Assembly: GCF_001665605.1 (NCBI RefSeq)
Contig: NZ_LZSV01000004.1
Coordinates: forward strand, 1-64,000
DNA: 64,000 nt
Source of the DNA: Mycobacterium sp. 852014-50255_SCH5639931
Lineage (GTDB): Bacteria > Actinomycetota > Actinomycetes > Mycobacteriales > Mycobacteriaceae
Reading direction: 5' to 3'
The translations under genes were made by a program, and so were the position numbers. The notes under the pieces were generated by a model. It did no database searches, had not been told where the DNA came from, and was given only the letters and a program-made list of their open reading frames with translations. Positions within the stretch are counted from its first letter, which is position 1. The number at the start of each line of letters is the position of its first letter. Shown here piece after piece: positions 19,922 through 28,169 of this stretch.

Positions 19922-20329
19922 TCACGCCCTCGCGCGGCGCCAGCCCTGGTACTGCAGCTCCGCGAACACCAGCGTGTAGGCGCCCGCCGCCAGATTCAAC
20001 GCGACGCCGGCCGAGGTCAGCGGGAAGACATCCGCGAGCACCAGAACGACGGAGGCCACCGTGTAGGCCACATTGGCGATGATGACGCCCATACCGGCGC
20101 GCAGTACCGATCGCATACTGGCGAGCCCGAACACGAGCACGCCGTAGCCGATCAAGAACGCGGCCATGGTGTATTCGAACGCCTTCGTGGTGCCCGAGAG
20201 CTCGGCGAGCCGGCCGGCCAACGGGATACCGGCCAGGCCGACCAGCCCGCTGATGGCGGCGTCGGCGCGCATGGCGAGGCGAAGCAGGCCGTCCCGGGTG
20301 CCCGTGCGGTCGATGGTGGTGGCGGACAT
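19922..20329 (-). CDS. Small integral membrane protein (Rv2437-like)
   Basis: 135 residues with four predicted transmembrane segments (about 27-45, 50-71, 76-98 and 104-125), a soluble N-terminus and a short basic tail. No catalytic motif. Its place between nadE and rbsK matches Rv2437 of M. tuberculosis. ATG at 20329 with an AAAGGAAC ribosome-binding site. The 111-bp gap to rbsK upstream contains a repeated 11-mer, so it may have its own promoter. Function unknown. Confidence 0.8.
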   Translation of the reverse strand: MSATTIDRTGTRDGLLRLAMRADAAISGLVGLAGIPLAGRLAELSGTTKAFEYTMAAFLIGYGVLVFGLASMRSVLRAGMGVIIANVAYTVASVVLVLADVFPLTSAGVALNLAAGAYTLVFAELQYQGWRRARA

Positions 20330-20381
20330 TGATGTTCCTTTCGTCGATGGCTGACAACGATCGCCACTGACGCTGCTCGCA

Positions 20382-20423
20382 AACCACTGCCAGATCGACG
20401 CCAGACGCTGCCAACCACTGCCA
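20382..20423. promoter_or_regulatory. Direct repeats upstream of the small membrane protein gene
   Basis: AACCACTGCCA occurs at 20382-20392 and again at 20413-20423, 31 bp apart start to start, about three helical turns. A partial third copy (GACGCTGCCAAC) lies between. Read on the minus strand the copies are TGGCAGTGGTT, in the promoter position for the gene starting at 20329. The cognate regulator is unknown. Confidence 0.4.
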
Positions 20424-20440
20424 ACCGCAGGTCAGGCTGG

Positions 20441-21310
20441 TTATTCGAGCGCCGTGTCGATCGCTCGGGCATCCGGTGCGCAGTTGCCGGCGCCCGGCAC
20501 CAGCGTCGCCAGCGCGCCCGCTGCGCAGGCGCGCCGCAACGCGCGCAGCCGCTGGGCAGGCGAACCGGGATGGGGCGGCCAGCTGCCGGCCAGCACTCCG
20601 GCGAACACGTCGCCGGCCCCGGTGGTGTCAATCGCGGCCACCGGGGGAGCGGGCACCAGGAATTCGCCGTCGACGCCGATGTACCGGGCGCCGCGCGCAC
20701 CCAGCGTGGTCACCAGGTGACTGGGCCGCCACGGCCACTCGTCGGCCTCGGCTTCGTTGGCGATCACCACATCGGCCGCCGCCGCCAGCTCGGCCAGCGA
20801 GTCCCGGTCCCGGCCGGTCGGCGATGCATTGACAATGACGACCGCCCCGGCCGAACGGGCCTGCTGCGCCGCGGCCACCGCCGCCCGCACCGGAATTTCC
20901 AGCTGCGTCAATAACACATCGCAGCCGGCGATGACGCTTCGGACGGCCGTGGCATCCAGCGCCAGCCGACCGTTGGCGCCCGGCGCGACCACGATGGTGT
21001 TCTCGGCGTTGGCGTCAACGACGACGATCGCCGTGCCGCTCGGTCCGGGCGTTTCGGCGGTAGCGTCCAGGCCGACGCCGTTGTCCAGCAGGTGAGCGCG
21101 CAATTGCCCGGCGGCCGGGTCATCGCCGATCGCGCCGACGAATTGCACCCGTGCGCCGGCACGCGCCGCCGCCACCGCCTGATTACCGCCCTTACCGCCC
21201 GGCGCGTAGGTCAACGACGAGGCCAGCACCGTCTCGCCGGGGCGGGGAAGGGCATCGACGCGCATCGACAGGTCCATATTCACGCTGCCGACCACACAGA
21301 CTCGTGCCAT
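20441..21310 (-). CDS. rbsK: Ribokinase (PfkB family sugar kinase)
   Basis: Phosphorylates ribose to ribose 5-phosphate. 289 residues. PfkB signatures are clear: substrate loop GSVNMDLSMRVDALPRPGET near the N-terminus, GGKGGNQAVAAAR (about 40-52), and the C-terminal DTTGAGDVFAGVLAG with the catalytic Asp of GAGD (about residue 240). The ATG at 21310 gives the expected N-terminus ARVCVVGS; the frame is open 10 codons further upstream. Matches Rv2436 in position. No transporter or other rbs genes are adjacent. Confidence 0.93.
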   Translation of the reverse strand: MARVCVVGSVNMDLSMRVDALPRPGETVLASSLTYAPGGKGGNQAVAAARAGARVQFVGAIGDDPAAGQLRAHLLDNGVGLDATAETPGPSGTAIVVVDANAENTIVVAPGANGRLALDATAVRSVIAGCDVLLTQLEIPVRAAVAAAQQARSAGAVVIVNASPTGRDRDSLAELAAAADVVIANEAEADEWPWRPSHLVTTLGARGARYIGVDGEFLVPAPPVAAIDTTGAGDVFAGVLAGSWPPHPGSPAQRLRALRRACAAGALATLVPGAGNCAPDARAIDTALE

Positions 21311-21373
21311 CACGTTGACCTTAGTCGTTCCAAGAGCCAAACCATCTGCGGTGCAGAGGGTTTGGCGCGTGCG

Positions 21374-22051
21374 TCAGCACGCGCACTCCTCACCACGCCA
21401 CGCCCCGAAACCCTCCCGGACCGCAACGCCTGCGATGACGAGTCCGACGACCGGGTCCAGCCACCAGCCTGCCGGCCACACGGCGATGACGGCCAGCGTA
21501 AGAAGCACCGCGGCGGATTGCGCGGCGCACAAATAGTTTTGTGTGCCCTCCCCGGCGGTGGCCCGCGAGTCCAGGCGCCTGGCGAGCCGTTGCTTGGCCC
21601 AGCCGAGTAGCGGCATCAGGACCAGCGCTGCGGCGGTCAAGGCCATCCCGATCCATGTCGTCTCGGGGTGGGCCCCGGCGAGCAGGCTACGGACCGATTC
21701 GACGGCGATGTAGGGCGCGATGAGCCAGAACGAGGCGGCCACGCCGTGTTGCGCCCGGCGCTCCGAGGTCTCCGAGAGCGTGCGCGAACCCGTGAACCGC
21801 CACAGGACGATCACGCTCGCCGAGCCCTCGACCGCGCTGCCCAGCGCCCAGCCGATCAGCGAGACAGATCCGGCGGCGAACCCTTGCCACAGGCCGAGCG
21901 CGCCCTCGGCGCACATCCACAGCAGGCTCGACCACGCGAGCCATCGCGCGAAGCGCGCAGCCCGTACCCATTCGGCGTCGCGCTCCGGGCGTTGGATGGT
22001 TGTCACGTCGGTCGCCCCGCAACCGCAACCCTGCGCGCACCCATCGCTCAT
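21374..22051 (-). CDS. CDF-like cation efflux membrane protein without cytoplasmic domain
   Basis: 225 residues with about six hydrophobic segments in the pattern of the cation diffusion facilitator family, but lacking the C-terminal cytoplasmic domain. The ends are cysteine-rich: CAQGCGCG at residues 5-12 and ECAC at the C-terminus, possible metal ligands. The canonical zinc-site Asp/His residues in transmembrane segments 2 and 5 are mostly missing (VEGSAS and CAAQSAAV at the matching places). Transport of a metal is therefore uncertain; a sensor or accessory role is possible. Stands alone between rbsK and the divergent cyclase gene. Confidence 0.75.
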   Translation of the reverse strand: MSDGCAQGCGCGATDVTTIQRPERDAEWVRAARFARWLAWSSLLWMCAEGALGLWQGFAAGSVSLIGWALGSAVEGSASVIVLWRFTGSRTLSETSERRAQHGVAASFWLIAPYIAVESVRSLLAGAHPETTWIGMALTAAALVLMPLLGWAKQRLARRLDSRATAGEGTQNYLCAAQSAAVLLTLAVIAVWPAGWWLDPVVGLVIAGVAVREGFGAWRGEECAC

Positions 22052-22200
22052 AGCGCCAAGGATAAGTGGGCTCCATTAGCTGAATGAAGGGGCGGCCAGC
22101 GTCAGCGTCGAATGCTTTGGCGCAATCGCCCATATCTTGAGACACGCGCGCTAGTGTGCTGCGTGAGCGATGCTGCGTGTCCGAGGAAGGGCGAAGTCGA

Positions 22201-24441
22201 GTGACATCGAGCGAGCTACAAGACGCTGAACCGGCTTCCAAGACCACACCGGAACATGCCGCGGGGCAGGCTCCGGCCGAAATGCCTGTGGCAGAGCAAG
22301 GCCAGGCCCGCAAGCGCCATAAGTTCCGCCGCCGTCGGCTTTTCCGGCTCGGCCTGCAATCCAAGCTTTTGCTGACACTGCTCGTCTGCAGCATCCTGTC
22401 CATCGGGGTGATCGCCTTCATCGGGGCGTCGTCGGGCCGCAACGCGCTGCGCCAAGTCGAGTCCGAGCGACTCACCGAACTGCGCGAGTCCCAGGCGCGG
22501 CAGGTGCAGTCGCTTTTCAAAGAGGTGACGAATTCCCTGATCGTCTACAGCGGCGGCTTCAGCATTGTCGAGGCGACGACGGCTTTCACCGACGGCTTCG
22601 CGCAGTTGTCCAACGCGACGATCACGCCGCCCCAGCAGCAGGCGCTCGTCAACTACTACGACAACAACATGATCAAACCGATCAAGCAGATGACCGGCGA
22701 GGAACTCGATCGCAACGCAATATTCCCGAGTTCCAACGCGCAGAAGTACCTTCAGGCGAATTACACCGCGCCGAACCCATCGATCGCCGAGGCGAGGAAG
22801 GTTGAGGACGCCGGCGACGGCAGCGCGTGGTCGGCGGCCAGCGCCCGTTACAGCTTCTACATGCGCAACATCGTCACCCGGTTCGAATACCCCGATGCGC
22901 TGTTGCTGGACATGCAGGGCAATGTCGTCTATTCGGTGAACAAGGGACCCGACCTCGGCACCAACATTCTCACCGGCCCGTACCGGGAATCCAATCTGCG
23001 CGAGGCATACCAGAAAGCGTTGCGCTCCAACGATGTCGAGTTCGTCTGGATCACCGACTTCCAGCCCTACCAACCGCAGCTCGACACCCCCACCGCGTGG
23101 GTGGTATCCCCGGTGGGAATGAACGGCAAATTGAACGGCGTCATGGCCCTGCCGCTGCCGATCTCGAAGATCAACAAGATCATGACCGCCGACAAGCACT
23201 GGGAGGCCGCCGGTATGGGGCCGGCAACGGAGACGTATCTGGCCGGCCCCGACAACCTGATGCGTTCCGACTCAAGGCTTTTCCTGGAGGACCCGGCCGA
23301 ATACAAGCGCGAGGCCGTGGCATCGGGCACCCCGTCCGATGTCGTGGACGAAGCGATCCGGCTAGGTGGTACGACGCTGGTACAGCCGGTCCCGACCGCG
23401 GGCCTGCGCGCCGCCCAACGCGGACAGACCGGGGTCGTGAGCGCCACCGATTACCTGGGCAACAGGGAGTTGGAGGCCTACGCCCCGCTGACCGTGCCGA
23501 ACTCCGATCTGCACTGGTCGATTCTGGCGACGCGGGACAACTCCGATGCCTTTGCGCGGCTGGGCAGGTTCAGCAGGACGCTGGTGCTGACGGTGGCAAT
23601 CATGATCTTCGCCATCTGCGTGGCCTCGATGGTATTGGCCCAGTTGATGTTACGGCCGATCCGCCGGCTGCAGGCCGGTACGCAGAAGATCAGCTCCGGC
23701 GACTACGAGGTCAACATCCCGGTAAAGACACGTGACGAAATCGGAGAGCTGACTTCGGCTTTCAATGAGATGAGCCGCAATCTCGCGATCAAGGAGGAGT
23801 TACTCAACGAGCAGCGCCGGGAGAACGACCGCTTGTTGTTGGCGCTCATGCCCGAGTCTGTCGTCCAGCGGTATCGCGAGGGTCAGGAGACCATCGCAGA
23901 GGAACACCAGGACGTGGCCATCATCTTCGCCGAGATCGTCGGGCTCGACGAGGTTTCCGTGGATGTATCCGGCGACGAGTTGGTCGGGATCGTCGACGAA
24001 CTGTTCCGGCAGTTCGATTCGGCAGCCGAATCGCTCGGCGTCGAACGGATCCGCACGTTCCACAACGGCTATCTCGCCAGCTGTGGGGTGGTCACGCCAC
24101 GGCTGGACAGCATCCACCGCAGCGTCGACTTCGCCGTCGAAATACGCCACATCATCGAACGATTCAACAACCAAACCGGTCATGAGCTGCGGCTCCGAGT
24201 GGGCATCAACACCGGCAACGTCATCAGCGGGCTGGTCGGCCGCTCGGGGCTCGTCTACGACATGTGGGGTGCCGCAGTGAGTCTGGCCTACCAAATGCAG
24301 AGTGGCGCAAATCAATCGGGGATTTACGTCACTTCGCAAATATATGAGGCGATGCGTGACGTGCGGCAGTTCACGCCGGCCGGCACCATCTCGGTCGGCG
24401 GAACCGACCAGGCGATCTACCGGTTGTCGGAGCGATCATGA
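22201..24441 (+). CDS. Membrane class III adenylate-cyclase-like protein, catalytic residues degenerate
   Basis: 746 residues: basic N-terminus, TM1 (about 45-65), a large extracytoplasmic sensor region (about 70-455), TM2 (about 460-482), HAMP (about 483-535), then a class III cyclase domain (about 570-740). Compared with Rv1625c, five of six catalytic positions are changed: metal ligands are E578 and N622 instead of Asp, adenine lysine is R618, and transition-state Asn/Arg are S694 and Q698; only D687 is kept. Cyclase activity is therefore doubtful. It corresponds to Rv2435c. The GTG at 22201 (AGGAAGG 10 nt upstream) is preferred; GTG at 22177 is possible. Its stop overlaps the channel gene by 4 bp. 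Confidence 0.88.
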   Translation: MTSSELQDAEPASKTTPEHAAGQAPAEMPVAEQGQARKRHKFRRRRLFRLGLQSKLLLTLLVCSILSIGVIAFIGASSGRNALRQVESERLTELRESQARQVQSLFKEVTNSLIVYSGGFSIVEATTAFTDGFAQLSNATITPPQQQALVNYYDNNMIKPIKQMTGEELDRNAIFPSSNAQKYLQANYTAPNPSIAEARKVEDAGDGSAWSAASARYSFYMRNIVTRFEYPDALLLDMQGNVVYSVNKGPDLGTNILTGPYRESNLREAYQKALRSNDVEFVWITDFQPYQPQLDTPTAWVVSPVGMNGKLNGVMALPLPISKINKIMTADKHWEAAGMGPATETYLAGPDNLMRSDSRLFLEDPAEYKREAVASGTPSDVVDEAIRLGGTTLVQPVPTAGLRAAQRGQTGVVSATDYLGNRELEAYAPLTVPNSDLHWSILATRDNSDAFARLGRFSRTLVLTVAIMIFAICVASMVLAQLMLRPIRRLQAGTQKISSGDYEVNIPVKTRDEIGELTSAFNEMSRNLAIKEELLNEQRRENDRLLLALMPESVVQRYREGQETIAEEHQDVAIIFAEIVGLDEVSVDVSGDELVGIVDELFRQFDSAAESLGVERIRTFHNGYLASCGVVTPRLDSIHRSVDFAVEIRHIIERFNNQTGHELRLRVGINTGNVISGLVGRSGLVYDMWGAAVSLAYQMQSGANQSGIYVTSQIYEAMRDVRQFTPAGTISVGGTDQAIYRLSERS

Positions 24442-25883
24442 ACTTGTTCGGATCATCGTGGTTCTACTGGGCCATCGGCGTCGCGCTCGGATTCCCGGTC
24501 GTTTTGATTCTGCTGACCGAGGTGCACCGCGCGCTGGTCCGGCGAAACAGCCATTTGGCCAGGCAGGCAAGCCTGCTGCGGAACTACCTGCTGCCACTGG
24601 GCGCGCTGTTACTGCTGCTCGTCAAGGCTTCGCAGGTGTCGGCCGGAGATGGTTCGGTACGGATCCTCACCACGGTGTTCGGCCTGCTGGTGCTGGTGCT
24701 GGTGCTGTCGGCCCTGAACGCCACCGTGTTCGAGGGCGCGCCCGAAGAAAGCTGGCGCAAACGATTGCCCGCCATCTTCATCGACGTCGCCCGCTTCGGA
24801 GTGATAGGCGTCGGCCTGGCGCTGATGCTGTCGTTCATCTGGGGCGTTCGGATCGGTGGGTTGTTCACCGCGCTGGGCATCACGTCGGTGGTCATCGGCC
24901 TGATGCTGCAGAACTCCGTCGGCCAGATCGTGTCCGGCTTGTTCATGCTGTTCGAGCAGCCGTTCCGGATCAACGATTGGCTGGACACCGGAACGGCACG
25001 GGGCCGCGTCGTCGAAGTCAACTGGCGCTCCGTACACATCGACACCGGCAGCGGCATCCGCATCATGCCCAACTCGATGCTGGCCGGCACCTCGTTCACG
25101 AATCTGAGTCGCCCGTCCCGCGCGTACGACTGCGCGATCACCACCAAATTCGCGGCCGGCGATTCGCCGGACAAGGTGTGCGCGATGCTGAGCCGCGCCG
25201 CCGCCGCACTGCCGGCCCGCAAACCCGAAACCGTGCCAACCACGGTCGCTCTGGGTGGGGCCCAGTACCGTACGACCATCAGGCTGATGTCGCCTGCCGA
25301 CGCCGAAACCACCGAAGCGACCTTCCTGCGCTGGGTTTGGTATGCCGCCCGGCGGGCGCGCCTGCGGCTCGACGGTGCCGACGACAACTACTCCACCAAG
25401 CAGCGTGTGGAGAAAGCGTTGCGCACGGTGGTGGCGCCGGCGTTGCGGCTGAGTCACACCGACCAGCAATCGTTGGTGCCATACGCGAAGCTCGTCCGCT
25501 ACGGTGCCGACGAAATCATGGAGTCCGCCGGCCAGGTGTCGTCCGGGATGACCTTCTTGGTCGCCGGCCGGGTGCGGTTGACCGCGACGACCGAAGACGG
25601 GGCGGTGGTGCCGGTCAGCGTCCTCGACGAGGGATCGTTCCTCGGCCTGACCGCGCTGACCCGTCAGCCCAACCTCGCCGGCGCTTACGCACTGGACGAG
25701 GTGACGGCGCTGCAGATCGATCGTGAGCACCTCGAGCATCTGGTGCTGCGTAAGCCATTGCTGCTCCAAGACTTAGGCCGATTGATCGACGAGCGGCAAG
25801 CCAAGGTTCGGCAGGTGACGCGCCGCGAGCGGGTCGGGCCGGCCGGCGTCGAGGCACAACGGTCGGCGAAACAGCTGGGCTGA
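24438..25883 (+). CDS. MscS-family channel with C-terminal cyclic-nucleotide-binding-like domain
   Basis: 481 residues, matching Rv2434c. Four to five membrane helices in the first 170 residues are followed by the MscS pore and beta domain (GLMLQNSVGQIVSGLFMLFEQPF and later IMPNSML, about 155-220). The C-terminal 130 residues have a cNMP-binding fold (FLVAGRVRL ... VLDEGSFLGL). In the phosphate-binding cassette the usual Glu and Arg are not found (GSFLGLTALTRQPNLAG), so binding of cAMP or cGMP is uncertain. The ATGA overlap with the cyclase-like gene implies coupled expression and probably joint function in osmotic or ligand-gated ion release. Confidence 0.9.
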   Translation: MNLFGSSWFYWAIGVALGFPVVLILLTEVHRALVRRNSHLARQASLLRNYLLPLGALLLLLVKASQVSAGDGSVRILTTVFGLLVLVLVLSALNATVFEGAPEESWRKRLPAIFIDVARFGVIGVGLALMLSFIWGVRIGGLFTALGITSVVIGLMLQNSVGQIVSGLFMLFEQPFRINDWLDTGTARGRVVEVNWRSVHIDTGSGIRIMPNSMLAGTSFTNLSRPSRAYDCAITTKFAAGDSPDKVCAMLSRAAAALPARKPETVPTTVALGGAQYRTTIRLMSPADAETTEATFLRWVWYAARRARLRLDGADDNYSTKQRVEKALRTVVAPALRLSHTDQQSLVPYAKLVRYGADEIMESAGQVSSGMTFLVAGRVRLTATTEDGAVVPVSVLDEGSFLGLTALTRQPNLAGAYALDEVTALQIDREHLEHLVLRKPLLLQDLGRLIDERQAKVRQVTRRERVGPAGVEAQRSAKQLG

Positions 25884-25977
25884 CCCCGCGCGCGGCCGAA
25901 TCTCGATCGCGGGCACGTTACGCGCGGAGCGGATGCCGTAATACCCGGGCCGCCTCACCTGGCCGGTTAAGGCCCGA

Positions 25978-25983
25978 TACCCT
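25978..25983 (+). promoter_or_regulatory. -10 box of a probable leaderless proA promoter
   Basis: TACCCT ends 6 nt before the ATG at 25990, so the transcript would begin at the start codon. No ribosome-binding site is present in the 6-nt gap. Confidence 0.55.
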
Positions 25984-25989
25984 GGTTCA

Positions 25990-27249
25990 ATGAGTCTGCA
26001 AGCACCATCGCTTCCTGACTTGCGCCGGGAGGTCCACAACGCCGCTCGTCGCGCCCGGGTCGCCTCCCGCGTCCTGGCATTGCTGCCGACGGTCGCCAAG
26101 GACCAGGCGCTGCGGTCGGCGGCCGACGCGATAGCGGCCCACACCGAATTGATCCTGTCGGCCAATGCCGAAGACCTCAGCGCCGCCGAAGCCTCCGGCA
26201 CCCCGACCGCGATGCTCGACCGGTTGGCGCTGGACCCCATACGTGTCGAGGGAATCGCCGCCGGCCTGCGTCAGGTCGCCGGGCTGCCCGACCCGGTCGG
26301 CGAGGTGCTGCGCGGCTACACCCTGCCCAACGGTTTGCATCTGCGGCAGCAGCGCGTGCCGCTCGGCGTCGTCGGCATGATCTACGAAGGCCGGCCCAAC
26401 GTCACCGTCGACGCCTTCGGTCTGGCGCTCAAGTCGGGCAACGCCGTGTTGCTGCGCGGAAGTTCCTCGGCCGCGCGGTCCAACCAGGCGCTGGTGCAGG
26501 TGCTGCGCGCTTCGCTGGTCAGCGAGGACCTGCCCGCCGATGCGGTGCAACTGCTTTCGGCCGCCGATCGCTCCACGGTTACGCACCTGATCCAGGCCCG
26601 CGGCCTGGTCGACGTGGTGATTCCGCGCGGGGGAGCCAGCCTGATCAACGCGGTGGTCCGCGACGCGCAGGTGCCCACCATCGAGACCGGCGTGGGCAAC
26701 TGTCACGTGTACGTCCACGAGGGCGCCGACCTGGACGTGGCGGAACGGATCCTGCTGAACTCCAAGACCCGTCGGCCCAGTGTCTGCAACGCCGCCGAGA
26801 CGCTGTTGGTCGATGCCGCCATCGCCAAGAAGGCGCTGCCCCGGTTGGTGGCCGCCCTGGAGGACGCCGGCGTGACCGTGCACGGCGGGTTCTCGGCGGA
26901 CGCAGAGGAGGACGACCTGCGCCGTGAGTACCTGTCGATGGACATCGCGGTCGCGGTGGTCGACGGCATCGACGCCGCGATCGCGCACATCAACGAGTAC
27001 GGCACCGGGCACACCGAGGCCATCGTCACTAGCAATATGGCTGCGGCGCAACGGTTTAGCGACGGCGTCGACGCCGCCGCGGTGATGATCAACGCATCGA
27101 CAGCGTTCACCGACGGTGAGCAGTTCGGTTTCGGCGCCGAAATCGGCATCTCTACCCAGAAATTGCATGCGCGCGGCCCCATGGGGCTGCCGGAATTGAC
27201 CTCGACCAAGTGGATCGCGTGGGGTGACGGGCAAATCCGCCCCGCCTGA
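25990..27249 (+). CDS. proA: Gamma-glutamyl phosphate reductase
   Basis: Second step of proline synthesis, reducing glutamyl 5-phosphate with NADPH. 419 residues of the aldehyde-dehydrogenase superfamily. The active-site cysteine is in [13 protein letters not shown] (about residue 260), with the substrate segment [13 protein letters not shown] (about 136-148) and the C-terminal HTEAIVT. ATG at 25990, probably leaderless. In M. tuberculosis, ahpC/ahpD, PPE41/PE25 and two small genes lie between proA and the MscS gene; here the gap is 106 bp. Confidence 0.97.
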   Translation: MSLQAPSLPDLRREVHNAARRARVASRVLALLPTVAKDQALRSAADAIAAHTELILSANAEDLSAAEASGTPTAMLDRLALDPIRVEGIAAGLRQVAGLPDPVGEVLRGYTLPNGLHLRQQRVPLGVVGMIYEGRPNVTVDAFGLALKSGNAVLLRGSSSAARSNQALVQVLRASLVSEDLPADAVQLLSAADRSTVTHLIQARGLVDVVIPRGGASLINAVVRDAQVPTIETGVGNCHVYVHEGADLDVAERILLNSKTRRPSVCNAAETLLVDAAIAKKALPRLVAALEDAGVTVHGGFSADAEEDDLRREYLSMDIAVAVVDGIDAAIAHINEYGTGHTEAIVTSNMAAAQRFSDGVDAAAVMINASTAFTDGEQFGFGAEIGISTQKLHARGPMGLPELTSTKWIAWGDGQIRPA

Positions 27250-27283
27250 CCGCGACGAAAAGTGCTTTAGGAGAACCGAGATA

Positions 27284-28159
27284 GTGAGCGTGCCCGCCCG
27301 GCCCAAGCCGCTGTTCGCCGACATCGACGACGTCTCGCGACGGTTGGCCGAGACCGGTTACCTGCCCGACACCGCCACCGCGACCGCGGTGTTCCTCGCC
27401 GACCGGCTGGGCAAGCCGCTGCTGGTGGAGGGCCCCGCCGGTGTGGGCAAGACCGAGCTGGCCCGCGCCGTCGCCCAGGCGACCGGTTCCGGACTGGTCC
27501 GCCTGCAGTGCTACGAGGGGGTGGACGAGGCTCGCGCCCTCTACGAGTGGAATCACGCCAAGCAGATCCTGCGCATCCAGGCCGGCTCGGGAGACTGGGA
27601 CCAGACCAAGGACGACGTGTTCAGCGAGGAGTTCCTGCTGCAGCGTCCGCTGCTGACCGCCATCCGGCGCACCGAGCCCACGGTGCTGCTGATCGACGAA
27701 ACCGACAAGGCCGACATCGAAATCGAGGGCTTGCTGCTCGAGGTGCTGTCCGACTTCGCGGTGACCGTGCCCGAGCTGGGCACGATCACCGCCGAGCGGA
27801 CACCGTTCGTGGTGCTGACCTCCAACGCCACCCGCGAACTGTCGGAGGCCCTCAAGCGTCGCTGCCTGTTCTTGCACATTGACTTTCCGAGTCCCGAATT
27901 GGAACGCCGCATCCTGTTGTCGCGGGTGCCCGAGTTGCCCCAGCATCTTGCCGACGAACTGGTGCGCATCATCGGCGTGCTGCGGGGCATGCAACTTAAG
28001 AAACTGCCGTCCGTGGCCGAGACGATCGACTGGGGCCGGACGCTGCTCGCGCTGGGCCTGGACACCATCGACGACTCCGTCGTTGCCGCCACCCTGGGCG
28101 TGGTTCTCAAGCATCAGTCCGACCAGCAGCGCGCAACCGGCGAGCTCCGGTTGAACTAG
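27284..28159 (+). CDS. MoxR-family AAA+ ATPase
   Basis: 291 residues, same length as Rv2426c. Walker A VEGPAGVGKTEL (about residues 48-59), Walker B VLLIDETDKAD (about 133-143), sensor-1 LTSNATREL and the arginine-finger region LKRRCLFLHID. MoxR proteins act as chaperones for VWA-domain partners, and the next gene, 10 nt downstream, encodes exactly such a partner. The GTG at 27284 has a TAGGAGAA ribosome-binding site; the frame is open upstream into proA by chance. Confidence 0.95.
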   Translation: MSVPARPKPLFADIDDVSRRLAETGYLPDTATATAVFLADRLGKPLLVEGPAGVGKTELARAVAQATGSGLVRLQCYEGVDEARALYEWNHAKQILRIQAGSGDWDQTKDDVFSEEFLLQRPLLTAIRRTEPTVLLIDETDKADIEIEGLLLEVLSDFAVTVPELGTITAERTPFVVLTSNATRELSEALKRRCLFLHIDFPSPELERRILLSRVPELPQHLADELVRIIGVLRGMQLKKLPSVAETIDWGRTLLALGLDTIDDSVVAATLGVVLKHQSDQQRATGELRLN

Positions 28160-28169
28160 GGACGCACCG

